64,000 nucleotides of DNA from the NCBI RefSeq assembly GCF_001403875.1, contig NZ_LN884298.1:310001-374000 (forward strand), given 5' to 3'. Positions 1 to 7,550 of this stretch are shown piece after piece; positions within the stretch are counted from its first letter, which is position 1, and every line of letters starts with the position of its first letter. The stretch comes from Paenibacillus ihumii (GTDB lineage Bacteria > Bacillota > Bacilli > Paenibacillales > Paenibacillaceae). The notes under the pieces are model-generated. The model worked only from the letters and a program-made list of their open reading frames with translations, was not told the DNA's origin and did not search any database. The position numbers were made by a program, and so were the translations under genes.

Positions 1-290
1 CTGACCAGATCCTTTACCGTAAGCCGGATATTGATATGGTTCGACTGCTTCAGAATCGAAATTTTCTTCGCCAGCTCGTTGCTCTTCCAGCTGCCGATTT
101 CCGTGCCGCCGATCACGATTTCGCCTGCATCCTTCGTAATTAACCGGCTAATCATCGACATGAGCGTGCTCTTGCCCGCCCCGTTCGGGCCGATAAACGA
201 GGTGATCTTTCCCTCCGCAATGTCAACGGATACGTTGTCGACCACCTTTTTGCCGCCATATTGCTTCGATACTCCCCTGACCTTTACCAC
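1..290 (-). CDS. yclP: Siderophore ABC transporter ATP-binding protein (5' part; runs off left edge)
   Basis: This is the N-terminal part of a FecE-type ATPase that would energise import of an iron-siderophore complex through the two permeases encoded just upstream. The visible product contains the Walker A motif GPNGAGKST about 30 residues in, followed by the region leading to the Q-loop (ISILKQ). A GTG start at 290 is chosen because AAGGAG lies eight bases before it. It overlaps the stop codon of the preceding permease (GTGGTAA), typical of coupled ABC genes. The signature and Walker B motifs lie outside the window. The order permease-permease-ATPase matches the Bacillus yclNOP petrobactin/catechol system, so the symbol is by resemblance. 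A binding protein gene would be expected next, beyond the left edge. Confidence 0.85.
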   Translation of the reverse strand, partial: MVKVRGVSKQYGGKKVVDNVSVDIAEGKITSFIGPNGAGKSTLMSMISRLITKDAGEIVIGGTEIGSWKSNELAKKISILKQSNHINIRLTVKDLV

Positions 291-1234
291 GATTTGTTCT
301 CCTTCAGCAGTAGATAGATAAAGTACACCCCACCGATAAAGTTAATAATGACGCTAAGTGAGGTGGAGAAAGTAAATACTCTTTCCACAACCAGCTGCCC
401 GCCGACGAGCGCGATAATGCTGATTAATGATGCCCCGGCAATCAATTGCTTGTGGCGATACGTATTCAGGAACTGATACGCCACGTTGGCCACGAGCAGA
501 CCCAGAAAGGTGATCGGACCGACCAGCGCCGTGGAGATGGAGATGAGAATCGCCACCACAATCAGCATGCGCTTCACGACATAGTCGTAGCTGACCCCTA
601 GATTGACGGCATGCTCCCTGCCCAGGGCAAGGACGTCCAAATACTTGTTGAACCTGGCAAAATATATCCCGGTGACAAGCACGCCCCCTATGGCGAGCAG
701 CAATATGTCCGAATTGACGTTGTTGAAGCTCGCGAACATTTTATCCTTCACAATCAGGAACTCGTTGGGGTCGATCAGCTTCTGCATAAACGACGACAAG
801 CTGGAGAAGAACGTGCCGAAGATCAAGCCGATCAGCAGCAAATAGTAAATGTTGCGGCCTTCCCTTCGGAAGAGCAGCTGATACAAGAGCAGGGCGAAGA
901 GCACCATGAGCCCGACCGCCATAACAAATTGAAGGTTCTTGCTCATCAGCGTAAGCGCCGTTGAGCCGAAAATGAACACAATGACGGTCTGCAAGAGCAT
1001 ATACAATGAATCCAGGCCAATAATGCTTGGCGTAAGAATGCGGTTATTCGTAATCGTCTGAAACACAACGGTGGAGAATGCAATGGCCGTTCCTGTAAGG
1101 AGGATGGCGATCAGCTTCTTGCCTCGTTTAGGGATGATATAGTCCCAGTGGCCGCCTGCATCGATCGTCATGAATAAGACCACAAGCACAATCGCGAGAA
1201 TGGCCAATGCGCCTATTTTGGTTCTAATGCTCAT
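284..1234 (-). CDS. yclO: FecCD-family siderophore permease (second permease, YclO-like)
   Basis: This 316-residue, highly hydrophobic protein is one half of the membrane channel of an iron-siderophore ABC importer. It has about nine to ten transmembrane stretches and the ITNNRILTPSIIGLD segment typical of the second permease of petrobactin/anguibactin-like transporters (YclO/FatC group). The ATG at 1234 follows GAGGAGA at normal spacing and lies inside the 3' end of the upstream permease gene (11-bp overlap), which implies translational coupling. It should heterodimerise with the product of the upstream gene and dock with the ATPase encoded downstream. Family assignment is firm; the exact siderophore is inferred. 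Confidence 0.9.
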   Translation of the reverse strand: MSIRTKIGALAILAIVLVVLFMTIDAGGHWDYIIPKRGKKLIAILLTGTAIAFSTVVFQTITNNRILTPSIIGLDSLYMLLQTVIVFIFGSTALTLMSKNLQFVMAVGLMVLFALLLYQLLFRREGRNIYYLLLIGLIFGTFFSSLSSFMQKLIDPNEFLIVKDKMFASFNNVNSDILLLAIGGVLVTGIYFARFNKYLDVLALGREHAVNLGVSYDYVVKRMLIVVAILISISTALVGPITFLGLLVANVAYQFLNTYRHKQLIAGASLISIIALVGGQLVVERVFTFSTSLSVIINFIGGVYFIYLLLKENKSW

Positions 1235-2177
1235 ATGTCTTTCTCCTCATTAGCAAGTACAGGAAAATGCCGCTGCCGATAACCCCCACGGTCAAGCCGA
1301 TGGGCACTTCATATGGGTAAATAATCAGTCTTCCCAGAATGTCGCAGGCGAGAACGAATACAGCCCCCAGCAGCGCCGTATGCGACAGGTTATTCTTCAG
1401 ATTGTCCCCTTGGAAGATCGTCACCAGGTTGGGAACGATGAGCCCGATAAAGGGAATCGATCCAACCGTCAGCACGACGACTGAAGTAACCAGAGCCACG
1501 ATAAAGAGGCCTATATTGACGATCTGCTTATAATTCAAGCCAAGATTGACGGAGAACTCTTCACCCATGCCCGCAACCGTAAATTTATTCGCATAAAAAT
1601 ACGACAACGCCACGAGAGGGACGCTTATGTAGAGAAGCTCGTACCGCCCCTGCATGATCATGGAGAAGTCGCCGAACAGCCATGCGTTCATGCTCTGAAT
1701 CAAGTCATATTTGTAGGCAAAAAAAGTCGTTGCAGAGCTTACGATTCCGCCGAACATCAACCCGACCAGCGGGATGAAGATCGAATCCTTGTACTTCACC
1801 TTATCGAGAATCCGCATGAAGATGAAGGTCCCCAGCAGGGAGAATACGAAGGCGACGGCGATTTTGCCGAGCGGCCCGGCCGAGGCGAACAGAAGCATCG
1901 ATACCATGATGCCGAACCCGGCTGAATCCATCGTCCCTGCCGTCGTAGGCGAGACGAACTTGTTCCGCGTAAGCTGCTGCATGATAAGACCTACGATGCT
2001 CATGCTTACTCCGGCGATAATAATACTGATCAACCGAGGGAAACGGCTGATCCGCAGGAGCTCCCACTGCTCCGGATCAAATCGAAGCAATGCTGTCAAT
2101 GAAGTCGTCTTGGCTCCGATCAAGAGCGAGACGACGGATAGTACGATTAGCGCGATGATCAGATATGTCTTCTTCAT
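1224..2177 (-). CDS. yclN: FecCD-family siderophore permease (first permease, YclN-like)
   Basis: This 317-residue polytopic membrane protein is the first permease of the importer. Its motifs RISRFPRLISIIIAGVSMS and QLTRNKFVSPTTAGTMD are typical of the YclN/FatD branch of FecCD permeases. It is the first gene of the visible operon, preceded by a sigma-A-like promoter with an overlapping Fur box at 2244-2303, so the operon should be derepressed under iron starvation. AAGGA upstream of the ATG at 2177 serves as a weak RBS. No binding protein gene precedes it, so that gene probably follows the ATPase beyond the left edge, as in yclNOPQ. Confidence 0.9.
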   Translation of the reverse strand: MKKTYLIIALIVLSVVSLLIGAKTTSLTALLRFDPEQWELLRISRFPRLISIIIAGVSMSIVGLIMQQLTRNKFVSPTTAGTMDSAGFGIMVSMLLFASAGPLGKIAVAFVFSLLGTFIFMRILDKVKYKDSIFIPLVGLMFGGIVSSATTFFAYKYDLIQSMNAWLFGDFSMIMQGRYELLYISVPLVALSYFYANKFTVAGMGEEFSVNLGLNYKQIVNIGLFIVALVTSVVVLTVGSIPFIGLIVPNLVTIFQGDNLKNNLSHTALLGAVFVLACDILGRLIIYPYEVPIGLTVGVIGSGIFLYLLMRRKTYEH

Positions 2178-2243
2178 TTCATGTCCTTAGTCACGTTCCT
2201 CTGGCCAGAGGAACTTAATGTCATTGCCGGCAAGACAATTGTT

Positions 2244-2303
2244 AATAATGATATTCATTATCAATTAGTTTAAATTATACATATGCCCTTCATACAATGT
2301 CAA
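2244..2303 (-). promoter_or_regulatory. Fur-regulated promoter of the siderophore importer
   Basis: On the minus strand a TTGACA (-35, 2298-2303) is followed after 18 bases by TATAAT (-10, 2274-2279). Immediately downstream, at 2244-2262, lies GATAATGAATATCATTATT, matching the classic 19-bp Fur box at 16 of 19 positions. The box covers the predicted start of transcription, which is consistent with iron-dependent repression by Fur. The nearest gene is the first siderophore permease at 2177. Confidence 0.88.
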
Positions 2304-2510
2304 CTATTTAAATGTTGAAATTTCAAGAAATACAAGCATTGAAGCGGGTTTTTGGCATCCCGTTCAAGCCCAACCTCAACAGCTAAACAGTATACACTCC
2401 CCTGTTCCAACTCGCAATAATGCATAAAAATACGGGTCATTCTCAATTACATTCTCAATTGGATCCTCAATTCTCAGTTCCCAGTTCTTCAATTTTCAAT
2501 ACGCACAAGC

Positions 2511-2559
2511 AGAAAAAACTTGCCGAGCTTCGTCCTGTCTCAAGAACGAAGCCAGCAAG
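2511..2559 (-). terminator. Intrinsic terminator after the Gfo/Idh/MocA gene
   Basis: Read on the minus strand, CTTGC and GGCTTCGT-type arms (2546-2559) pair with ACGAAGC and GCAAG arms (2519-2533), followed by a run of six T (2512-2517 region). It lies about 40 bases beyond the stop of the oxidoreductase gene at 2598. The remaining stretch back to the Fur promoter (2304-2510) shows no gene. Confidence 0.75.
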
Positions 2560-2597
2560 CTGCAAGCACGATAATAAGAGGAGCCTCCAGCCCCTGC

Positions 2598-3602
2598 CTA
2601 TTTCAGGCTGATTCGGCGGCGTTCTCGTGCCGACGTCAGCGCAGCCTCGAGAATGCGCATCCCCTGGATGGCATCCTCAGGGGAGAAGCGCTGCGGCTGC
2701 ATTCCGAATACGGCCTTGGCCAGATCATCAACCTCCATCACGTAAGGATCAGCCTTGTCTTCACGTCCCTCTACCCGGCTCTCGCCGCGGATCGTTACGG
2801 TATATGAGGCATCCTCGTCATCCCCGACCGTGAAGGCATGGGGGATATCAATACGCCCCTCGCTGCCTACGATCTCCAGCAGCTGCCGAGGCTCGGCCCA
2901 CATGCCGCAATCGAAGGTCAACGCCAGGCCATCGGCGAATTCCATAACGCCCGCCGCCATCATGTCCACACCGTGATGCTTCTGGGAGAACTGGGCGTGC
3001 ACGGTAATCGCCTCGGGCTCCTGCCCCAGAATGAAGCGTGCAGCGCTGATGGGATAGCAGCCTACATCATAGAGAGAGCCTCCGCCCCATTCCGGCTGTA
3101 CCCGAATATTGTCCAAATCCTCGGCATTATTAAAGGTGAACGCGCCGCGGATTACACGAAGCTGTCCCAGCTCTCCGCTCTCGATGATCTCCTTGATTCG
3201 ATGCCAGCGCGGATGATGCCGATACATGAAGGCCTCAGCCAGTACAACGCCGGTCCGCTTGGCTGCGGCCGCCATCTCTTCCGCCTCCGCGCTATTCAGC
3301 GCCATCGGCTTCTCGCAGAGCACATGCTTGCCCGCCTCCATGGCGCGAATCGCCCATTCCTTATGTAAATGATTAGGCAGCGGAATATAAACCGCATCAA
3401 TGGCCGCATCGTCAATAAGCTCCTCATAGCTTCCGTAAGCAGTCGCAATGCCGAATTGCTCAGCCACCGCCCTGCTCTTCTCCAGGCTGCGGCTTGCGAC
3501 CGCGGCCAGAAGGCCATATTCCGACTTCTGAATGGCCGGCATGACCTCGTTGATAGCGATCCCTGCACAACCCAATATACCGAATCGAAGTTTCTTGTCC
3601 AT
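2598..3602 (-). CDS. Gfo/Idh/MocA-family NAD(P)-dependent oxidoreductase
   Basis: A 334-residue sugar or cyclitol dehydrogenase of the Gfo/Idh/MocA family. An N-terminal Rossmann fold starts with GILGCAGIA (about residues 8-16), and the conserved CEKP motif (Glu97-Lys98-Pro99) provides the catalytic lysine. The C-terminal half is the GFO_IDH_MocA substrate-binding domain with GGGSLYDVGCY. The start at 3602 is preferred because AAAGGGG then lies nine bases upstream; an ATG six bases earlier would be too close. The gene stands alone and ends at a clear terminator. Substrate cannot be read from the sequence; inositol, glucose derivatives and trans-dihydrodiols are all used by the family. Confidence 0.88.
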   Translation of the reverse strand: MDKKLRFGILGCAGIAINEVMPAIQKSEYGLLAAVASRSLEKSRAVAEQFGIATAYGSYEELIDDAAIDAVYIPLPNHLHKEWAIRAMEAGKHVLCEKPMALNSAEAEEMAAAAKRTGVVLAEAFMYRHHPRWHRIKEIIESGELGQLRVIRGAFTFNNAEDLDNIRVQPEWGGGSLYDVGCYPISAARFILGQEPEAITVHAQFSQKHHGVDMMAAGVMEFADGLALTFDCGMWAEPRQLLEIVGSEGRIDIPHAFTVGDDEDASYTVTIRGESRVEGREDKADPYVMEVDDLAKAVFGMQPQRFSPEDAIQGMRILEAALTSARERRRISLK

Positions 3603-3744
3603 TCTCATCTTCCCCTTTCTATGATGTATTGTTAATTGTACAACCAGCCAGTCCCCAAGTACAGCAGCCCGTCATGGAAGCCCCTCCAATTGGACATAGT
3701 AATGGAAGCAGCAATGACCTAGAGCAAAGGAGGTTCGAGGCCAA

Positions 3745-3876
3745 ATGGACAGCACGCATGATTTCGTGGAAAAGGTGCATGACAAGCAGGAGAAGGATCG
3801 CCGCAACAAAGAACGCCACGGCAAAGGCAATCCTGCAGGCCAGCTGCCTACCAAGCAGCACGGTACGCAAAAATAA
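3745..3876 (+). CDS. DUF4023 small protein (43 aa)
   Basis: A 43-residue, highly charged protein beginning MDSTHDFVEKVHDKQEKD and ending with GNPAGQLPTKQHG near the C-terminus, which is the signature of the DUF4023 family of Bacillales. A perfect AAAGGAGG lies eleven bases before the ATG, and a strong stem-loop follows the stop. The protein has no membrane segment or cysteine and is rich in Lys, Asp, Glu and His. Its function is unknown; the family is known from spore-formers. A longer overlapping frame from 3629 lacks an RBS and family resemblance, so this short frame is taken as the gene. Confidence 0.8.
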   Translation: MDSTHDFVEKVHDKQEKDRRNKERHGKGNPAGQLPTKQHGTQK

Positions 3877-3897
3877 ACCGGCTCACCCTTTAACTTC

Positions 3898-3938
3898 AAA
3901 GGGCCATCCCTCGGCAGCTGCCCGAGGAATGGCCCTTT
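3898..3938. terminator. Convergent stem-loop between two small genes
   Basis: AAAGGGCCAT and CCTCGG arms pair with CCGAGG and ATGGCCCTTT around a short CAGCTG-containing loop. The structure sits between the converging DUF4023 gene (+) and the 59-residue small gene (-), so it probably terminates both. The T-tract is short on each strand. Confidence 0.65.
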
Positions 3939-3981
3939 GAATCAATCATGGTCTTGCCAGAATCATCAGCGGCTGCTGAGT

Positions 3982-4161
3982 CTACTTCCGCTTCTCGCTG
4001 GCAATATACTCATTCGGAATGTCGCCGCCGTGCGTGTTATGATTCTTGAATTGGCTCAAGCGGCCGTTGCCGCCTTCTCCGCCGTTACCCATAGAACGGT
4101 TCTGACCATTGCTGCTGCCGTTCCCTTCCGGGTTCTGAATTTCCAGATTGGGATCCGTCAT
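3982..4161 (-). CDS. Small hydrophilic protein, unknown function (59 aa)
   Basis: A 59-residue protein starting MTDPNLEIQNPEGNGSSNG. It is extremely rich in Gly, Asn and Ser and ends with a short charged tail (EYIASEKRK). The ATG at 4161 is chosen because GGGAGG lies about nine bases upstream; a TTG two codons earlier is less likely. There is no signal peptide, membrane segment or cysteine. The composition resembles small spore-associated proteins of Firmicutes, but I do not recognise a named family. It converges on the DUF4023 gene with a shared stem-loop between them. Confidence 0.6.
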   Translation of the reverse strand: MTDPNLEIQNPEGNGSSNGQNRSMGNGGEGGNGRLSQFKNHNTHGGDIPNEYIASEKRK

Positions 4162-4335
4162 CCTCAAGCACCTCCCGCATGAAATGTCTTAACAGAACTG
4201 AAGACTAGATGTCCGGCTGTCTTCCGTAGGGTTCGACATCGGGGCTTGTTTTATGCAGCTTAGCTGTTATATTCTATATTCGCTGTCTGATGTGATGTTG
4301 ACCGGCCGGCTGCATTCTGGCATTTCCGCTGCCCG

Positions 4336-5064
4336 CTATTCCTTCATCGTCACTGTGACCGGCGAATATTCGCCGATGACGGTTTGTCCGTGCACCGATA
4401 CGCTGCCTTCCGGCGTCAGGTCCTTCTCCGTCATAATGCCGAGCGCAATCGTGAATTTATTGAACTTGACCGGAACGCCCGTTTCCCGGCGGATCTCCTT
4501 GCCGTTCACATAGAAGATGACCTCATCCTCGGCCCGGTTATAAGTGATTTTATAATGATTGAACTCCCGTGCCTTAAAATCAGTATCCTCCTTGAACACG
4601 CAGAAGAATCTCGTCTTATCGCTCGGCGGCACCTCGACGCCCGGGAATGGCAGCACTGCGTACACACTGGCGTATTTATCGTTTCCGGCAAAGAAGTCCA
4701 GCGCCGCTCCCGTCGTGAAATCCAGGAGATTCAGGGACACATAGCCATCGTAAAGATCCCCGGGCACCGTATTTTGCGTTCTCGCCCGAATGTCCAGCTC
4801 AAAGCTGATTTCGCCGTTCTCAGGCACCGCGAATTCCTCTACGGAATAATACATATGCTTGGCGTTATCCAGAATTTGCACATGGTCATGCTTCCGGCTG
4901 AGCGGCGCCCGTACGTATAGTATGCCGTTGCGAACAATCACGACCGCATCCGGCTCGCGGTATTCCCAGAATTCCCCGTCCGGCAAAGGAAATCCGCCGA
5001 TTTTCCATACCTGCCCTTCATTTAGTATCGTATGAAAATCTCCAATGACCCGCTGCTTCTCCAT
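4336..5064 (-). CDS. DUF6081-like beta-sandwich protein
   Basis: A 242-residue soluble protein without signal peptide or membrane segments. Its layout, with a DFHTILNEGQVWKIGGFPLPDG start, a central DHVQILDNAKH block, SFELDIRA, LDFFAGNDKYASVYAVLPFPG and ITYNRAEDEVIFYVNGKEI, resembles the DUF6081 family, which looks like a concanavalin-A/laminin-G type jelly roll. Such folds bind carbohydrate or lipid ligands, but no catalytic residues can be assigned. The RBS is weak. It lies downstream of the UbiA-like gene on the same strand with a 57-bp gap, so the two may be cotranscribed. Family assignment is from remembered pattern and is moderate. Confidence 0.6.
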   Translation of the reverse strand: MEKQRVIGDFHTILNEGQVWKIGGFPLPDGEFWEYREPDAVVIVRNGILYVRAPLSRKHDHVQILDNAKHMYYSVEEFAVPENGEISFELDIRARTQNTVPGDLYDGYVSLNLLDFTTGAALDFFAGNDKYASVYAVLPFPGVEVPPSDKTRFFCVFKEDTDFKAREFNHYKITYNRAEDEVIFYVNGKEIRRETGVPVKFNKFTIALGIMTEKDLTPEGSVSVHGQTVIGEYSPVTVTMKE

Positions 5065-5121
5065 TTGTATCGTCTCGCTTTCCTGATGTTCTTGTCTTGC
5101 CTTCCGTTATGGCCTTCCTCA

Positions 5122-6042
5122 TTATTGCAAAATCCCCTGAATCAAAAGCGCAGCCATCATCACGAGCCCACAGCGTATGGAAGCCTGCAGGGAAGCTCCC
5201 ATCAGCGGCAAATAGGCCGCCGGAGCGTTATGCTCCTTCAGCCTTCCATAGACGCGGTAGAGCGGAATCGCCGTTAACAGGGCCACTATCGCATATGCCG
5301 GCAGTATGCCCATAACGATGCACAGCACTAAGAAAACATAAGCCAATGCCAGCAGCGTTTTGGAAAAACGCAGCGCCCGCTTCTCGCCCCAGACGACGAC
5401 CAGGGTATGCTTTCCCGCCTGCTTGTCCGCCTGCCAGTGTAGAAAATGGTGGTTAAACAGCACCAGCGTAGTCAGCAGCCCGATCGGCATGGACAGCAGT
5501 GCTGAGCGCAGGCTCAAATCGCCGGTCTGCACATAATAAGAGCCCATAATGGGCAGCACGCCGAAGGACAGGAGGATCGCCAGCTCGCTTAGCCCCTTGC
5601 CGCGGTATCCGAACTGAATCGGTGGCGCTACATAGAAATAGGCAATGAGCCCGCCGAGCCCGCCGAATACGATTACTGGCCAGCCGCTGTACAGGCTGAG
5701 CACGACGCCGCACAGTACGGCAATGCCCAGCAAAGACCAGGTCAGCCGCGCAAAGGCCTTCTCAGACATGATGCCTCCAGCCAAAAAACCGGAATTGGTG
5801 GAGATCACCTCCGGCGTATTTTTTGCCGCGGTATCCGCGCCGCTCCGGTAATCCCACAGATCATTGATCATATTCGAGAACAGATGCGCCGCTCCCGCGC
5901 CGATCAATGTGACCATGAAAAGTATCGGATGAAATTCCCCTTTCCATACAAAAGCGCCCAGCGCTCCAAGAAAAACAGGAATAAGCATGACGGGAATGAC
6001 CTGAAACCGGGATGCCTTTCTGAACAAAGTCCATTTATTCAT
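5122..6042 (-). CDS. UbiA-family prenyltransferase (MenA-type)
   Basis: A 306-residue integral membrane prenyltransferase with about eight to nine helices. The first aspartate-rich motif, NDLWDYRSGAD, and the second, ADKQAGKHT, chelate Mg2+-prenyl diphosphate in this superfamily. The aromatic acceptor is not evident; family members work in menaquinone and related quinone or lipid biosynthesis. The ATG at 6042 is favoured (GGAG about 13 bases upstream); a GTG at 6054 is possible but abuts the RBS. A second UbiA-like gene is at 8902-9855, so the genome segment carries two paralogues that are quite divergent from each other. Confidence 0.85.
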   Translation of the reverse strand: MNKWTLFRKASRFQVIPVMLIPVFLGALGAFVWKGEFHPILFMVTLIGAGAAHLFSNMINDLWDYRSGADTAAKNTPEVISTNSGFLAGGIMSEKAFARLTWSLLGIAVLCGVVLSLYSGWPVIVFGGLGGLIAYFYVAPPIQFGYRGKGLSELAILLSFGVLPIMGSYYVQTGDLSLRSALLSMPIGLLTTLVLFNHHFLHWQADKQAGKHTLVVVWGEKRALRFSKTLLALAYVFLVLCIVMGILPAYAIVALLTAIPLYRVYGRLKEHNAPAAYLPLMGASLQASIRCGLVMMAALLIQGILQ

Positions 6043-6259
6043 CCGCCGTCTCACGCTCCTCCAGATTAAATTGATAATTCAAAACCTTCCCTACTGATTA
6101 TACATGAAGTATTCCCGGGCTGCTTCATGTAAAATTTTGCGTACTCCGCCAATTTGCTAGACCAAAGTCCAGTTTTTTTCTTCCCCAGAGACCGAAGAAG
6201 GCGTTTAAGTTATGTAGTATGCTAGACGTAAATCAATACATATGAAAAGGAGATCCCAT

Positions 6260-6766
6260 ATGAATCGCTTATCCTGGCTTGGACCGTTAATGATTTTAGC
6301 GGGCGTTTACCTGTTTTTCTTCCATAAAGAAGCAGTGTCGATGGGCAGCCTGTTCGGCACTTTCTGGCCTACCCTATTCATTATTCCACTCGGTCTTCTC
6401 TTCCACTGGATGTACTTCTCTCTGACCGGGCGCCGAGGCAGCGGCCTGCTCATCCCCGGAGGAATTCTGTTCACGGTCGGCATCGTCTGCCAGCTGTCCA
6501 CTCTATTCGATGGCTGGGGATATCTGTGGCCTGGATTCATCCTCGCCCCGGCGGTCGGATTGTTCGAGTTCTACTGGTTTGGAAACCGGAACAAATGGCT
6601 GCTGATCCCGATCAACATCCTCGGCGTGCTGTCCTTGCTGTTCTTCGCCATGATTTCCTTCGGGGCGCTATATAACCGCGTAATATTCGGACAGCCCGTG
6701 CTTGCGATCGCCTTGATCGCCATCGGAGCGGGAATCATGTTTGCTCCAAAAAAGAGGAAATTCTAA
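6260..6766 (+). CDS. Small polytopic membrane protein, unknown
   Basis: A 168-residue protein made almost entirely of hydrophobic helices (about five to six), with a short basic C-terminus (APKKRKF). AAAAGGAG lies seven bases before the ATG at 6260, so the in-frame ATG at 6242 is rejected. Paired helices of the form WPTLFIIPLGLLF and LWPGFILAPAVGLF recall the duplicated LiaI/LiaF-like transmembrane modules found in Firmicute envelope-stress genes, but no named family is assigned. It ends directly upstream of the PadR promoter and reads in the same direction. Confidence 0.7.
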   Translation: MNRLSWLGPLMILAGVYLFFFHKEAVSMGSLFGTFWPTLFIIPLGLLFHWMYFSLTGRRGSGLLIPGGILFTVGIVCQLSTLFDGWGYLWPGFILAPAVGLFEFYWFGNRNKWLLIPINILGVLSLLFFAMISFGALYNRVIFGQPVLAIALIAIGAGIMFAPKKRKF

Positions 6767-6772
6767 ACCCCG

Positions 6773-6830
6773 TTGACAAGAGGTTAGCTCCCTTATATAA
6801 TCAGCACAAGACATATCCAACGTTGGATAT
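6773..6830 (+). promoter_or_regulatory. padR promoter with palindromic operator
   Basis: A textbook sigma-A promoter: TTGACA at 6773-6778, a 17-base spacer and TATAAT at 6796-6801. A perfect 18-bp palindrome, ATATCCAACGTTGGATAT, occupies 6813-6830, just downstream of the predicted transcription start. The 16-bp core recurs at 7505-7520 before the ABC locus. The arrangement fits autorepression by the PadR protein encoded at 6868. Confidence 0.85.
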
Positions 6831-6867
6831 TCAATTTGATCTTTAAACGACAAAGGATGCTGGTAAG

Positions 6868-7419
6868 ATGACTAACCTGATCTTGCTCGCCCTGCTGCGC
6901 GAACGGCCGATGCACGGCTATGAGCTTCAGCAGCTCATCCAGACGAGCCGCATGGATACCTGGACGAATCTGCTGTCGGGGTCGATATACTACGCGCTCA
7001 ACAAAATGGAACAGGATGGTCTCCTGCGTACGGAAGCGGAGGAACGGACGGGCGCACGCCTGCGCAAAATATATGCAATCACGGAAGCCGGCGAGGAGAC
7101 GTTCCAGCAGATGCTGCGGCAATCGCTCACAATAACGCCTCACTCCGTCAAGTCTGATTTCTCCCTCGGATTGATGTGGATCGAGCAGCTCCCGCCAGAG
7201 GAAGCCCTCAGCCTGCTGCAGCAGAATTTGCGGCAGCTGGAGGAGACCCTGGAGCTGTGGCACGTCGGCAGGGACATTAAGGGGCAATATGGACTTACCC
7301 CTTTTGCCGAAGCCTCCTTCGACAATGCTATGGCATTGCTGGAGCTGGACATTGAATACGTCAAGCGCATAATAAGGCTGGTGGAGGGAAAACAGGCGGC
7401 GGGGGCGGCGGATATCTAG
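6868..7419 (+). CDS. PadR-family transcriptional repressor
   Basis: A 183-residue regulator with an N-terminal winged helix typical of PadR proteins: LILLALLRERPMHGYEL, then LLSGSIYYALNKMEQDGLL and RKIYAITEAGEE (residues about 4-80). The C-terminal half (about 95-175) is the helical PadR dimerisation domain (Vir-like, group 1). An AAGGATG-type RBS precedes the ATG. PadR repressors commonly control a neighbouring drug-efflux or ABC exporter; here the downstream ABC genes share the same operator palindrome, so it very likely represses itself and that locus. A strong terminator separates the two transcription units. Confidence 0.92.
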   Translation: MTNLILLALLRERPMHGYELQQLIQTSRMDTWTNLLSGSIYYALNKMEQDGLLRTEAEERTGARLRKIYAITEAGEETFQQMLRQSLTITPHSVKSDFSLGLMWIEQLPPEEALSLLQQNLRQLEETLELWHVGRDIKGQYGLTPFAEASFDNAMALLELDIEYVKRIIRLVEGKQAAGAADI

Positions 7420-7446
7420 GCTGTACCGGTCCATCGGCAAGAAGAA

Positions 7447-7496
7447 GCCTGCTCAGGGCATGAGCATAATTCGTCCCTGACAGCAGGCGATTTTTT
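7447..7496 (+). terminator. Intrinsic terminator after padR
   Basis: GCCTGCT plus AGGG (7447-7458) pair with CCCT plus AGCAGGC (7475-7488), followed by a run of six T at 7491-7496. It lies 28 bases after the padR stop and isolates padR from the ABC locus. Confidence 0.88.
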
Positions 7497-7504
7497 CACC
7501 TCAT

Positions 7505-7520
7505 TATCCAACGTTGGATA
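7505..7520 (+). promoter_or_regulatory. Second PadR operator, before the ABC locus
   Basis: TATCCAACGTTGGATA is a perfect 16-bp palindrome identical to the core of the operator at 6813-6830. It sits 31 bases upstream of the GTG of the ABC ATPase remnant and probably overlaps its promoter. Confidence 0.8.
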
Positions 7521-7550
7521 TATAACATTGAGTAAGGGAGTGGATACAAC

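Noticed and set aside
3629..3940. 103-codon plus-strand frame overlapping the DUF4023 gene
   Set aside because: It has no RBS and no recognisable product; the 43-codon frame inside the region has AAAGGAGG and a family signature.
6793..7440. Minus-strand frame opposite padR
   Set aside because: It is a mirror of the PadR coding region with no RBS; PadR has promoter, operator, RBS and family motifs.
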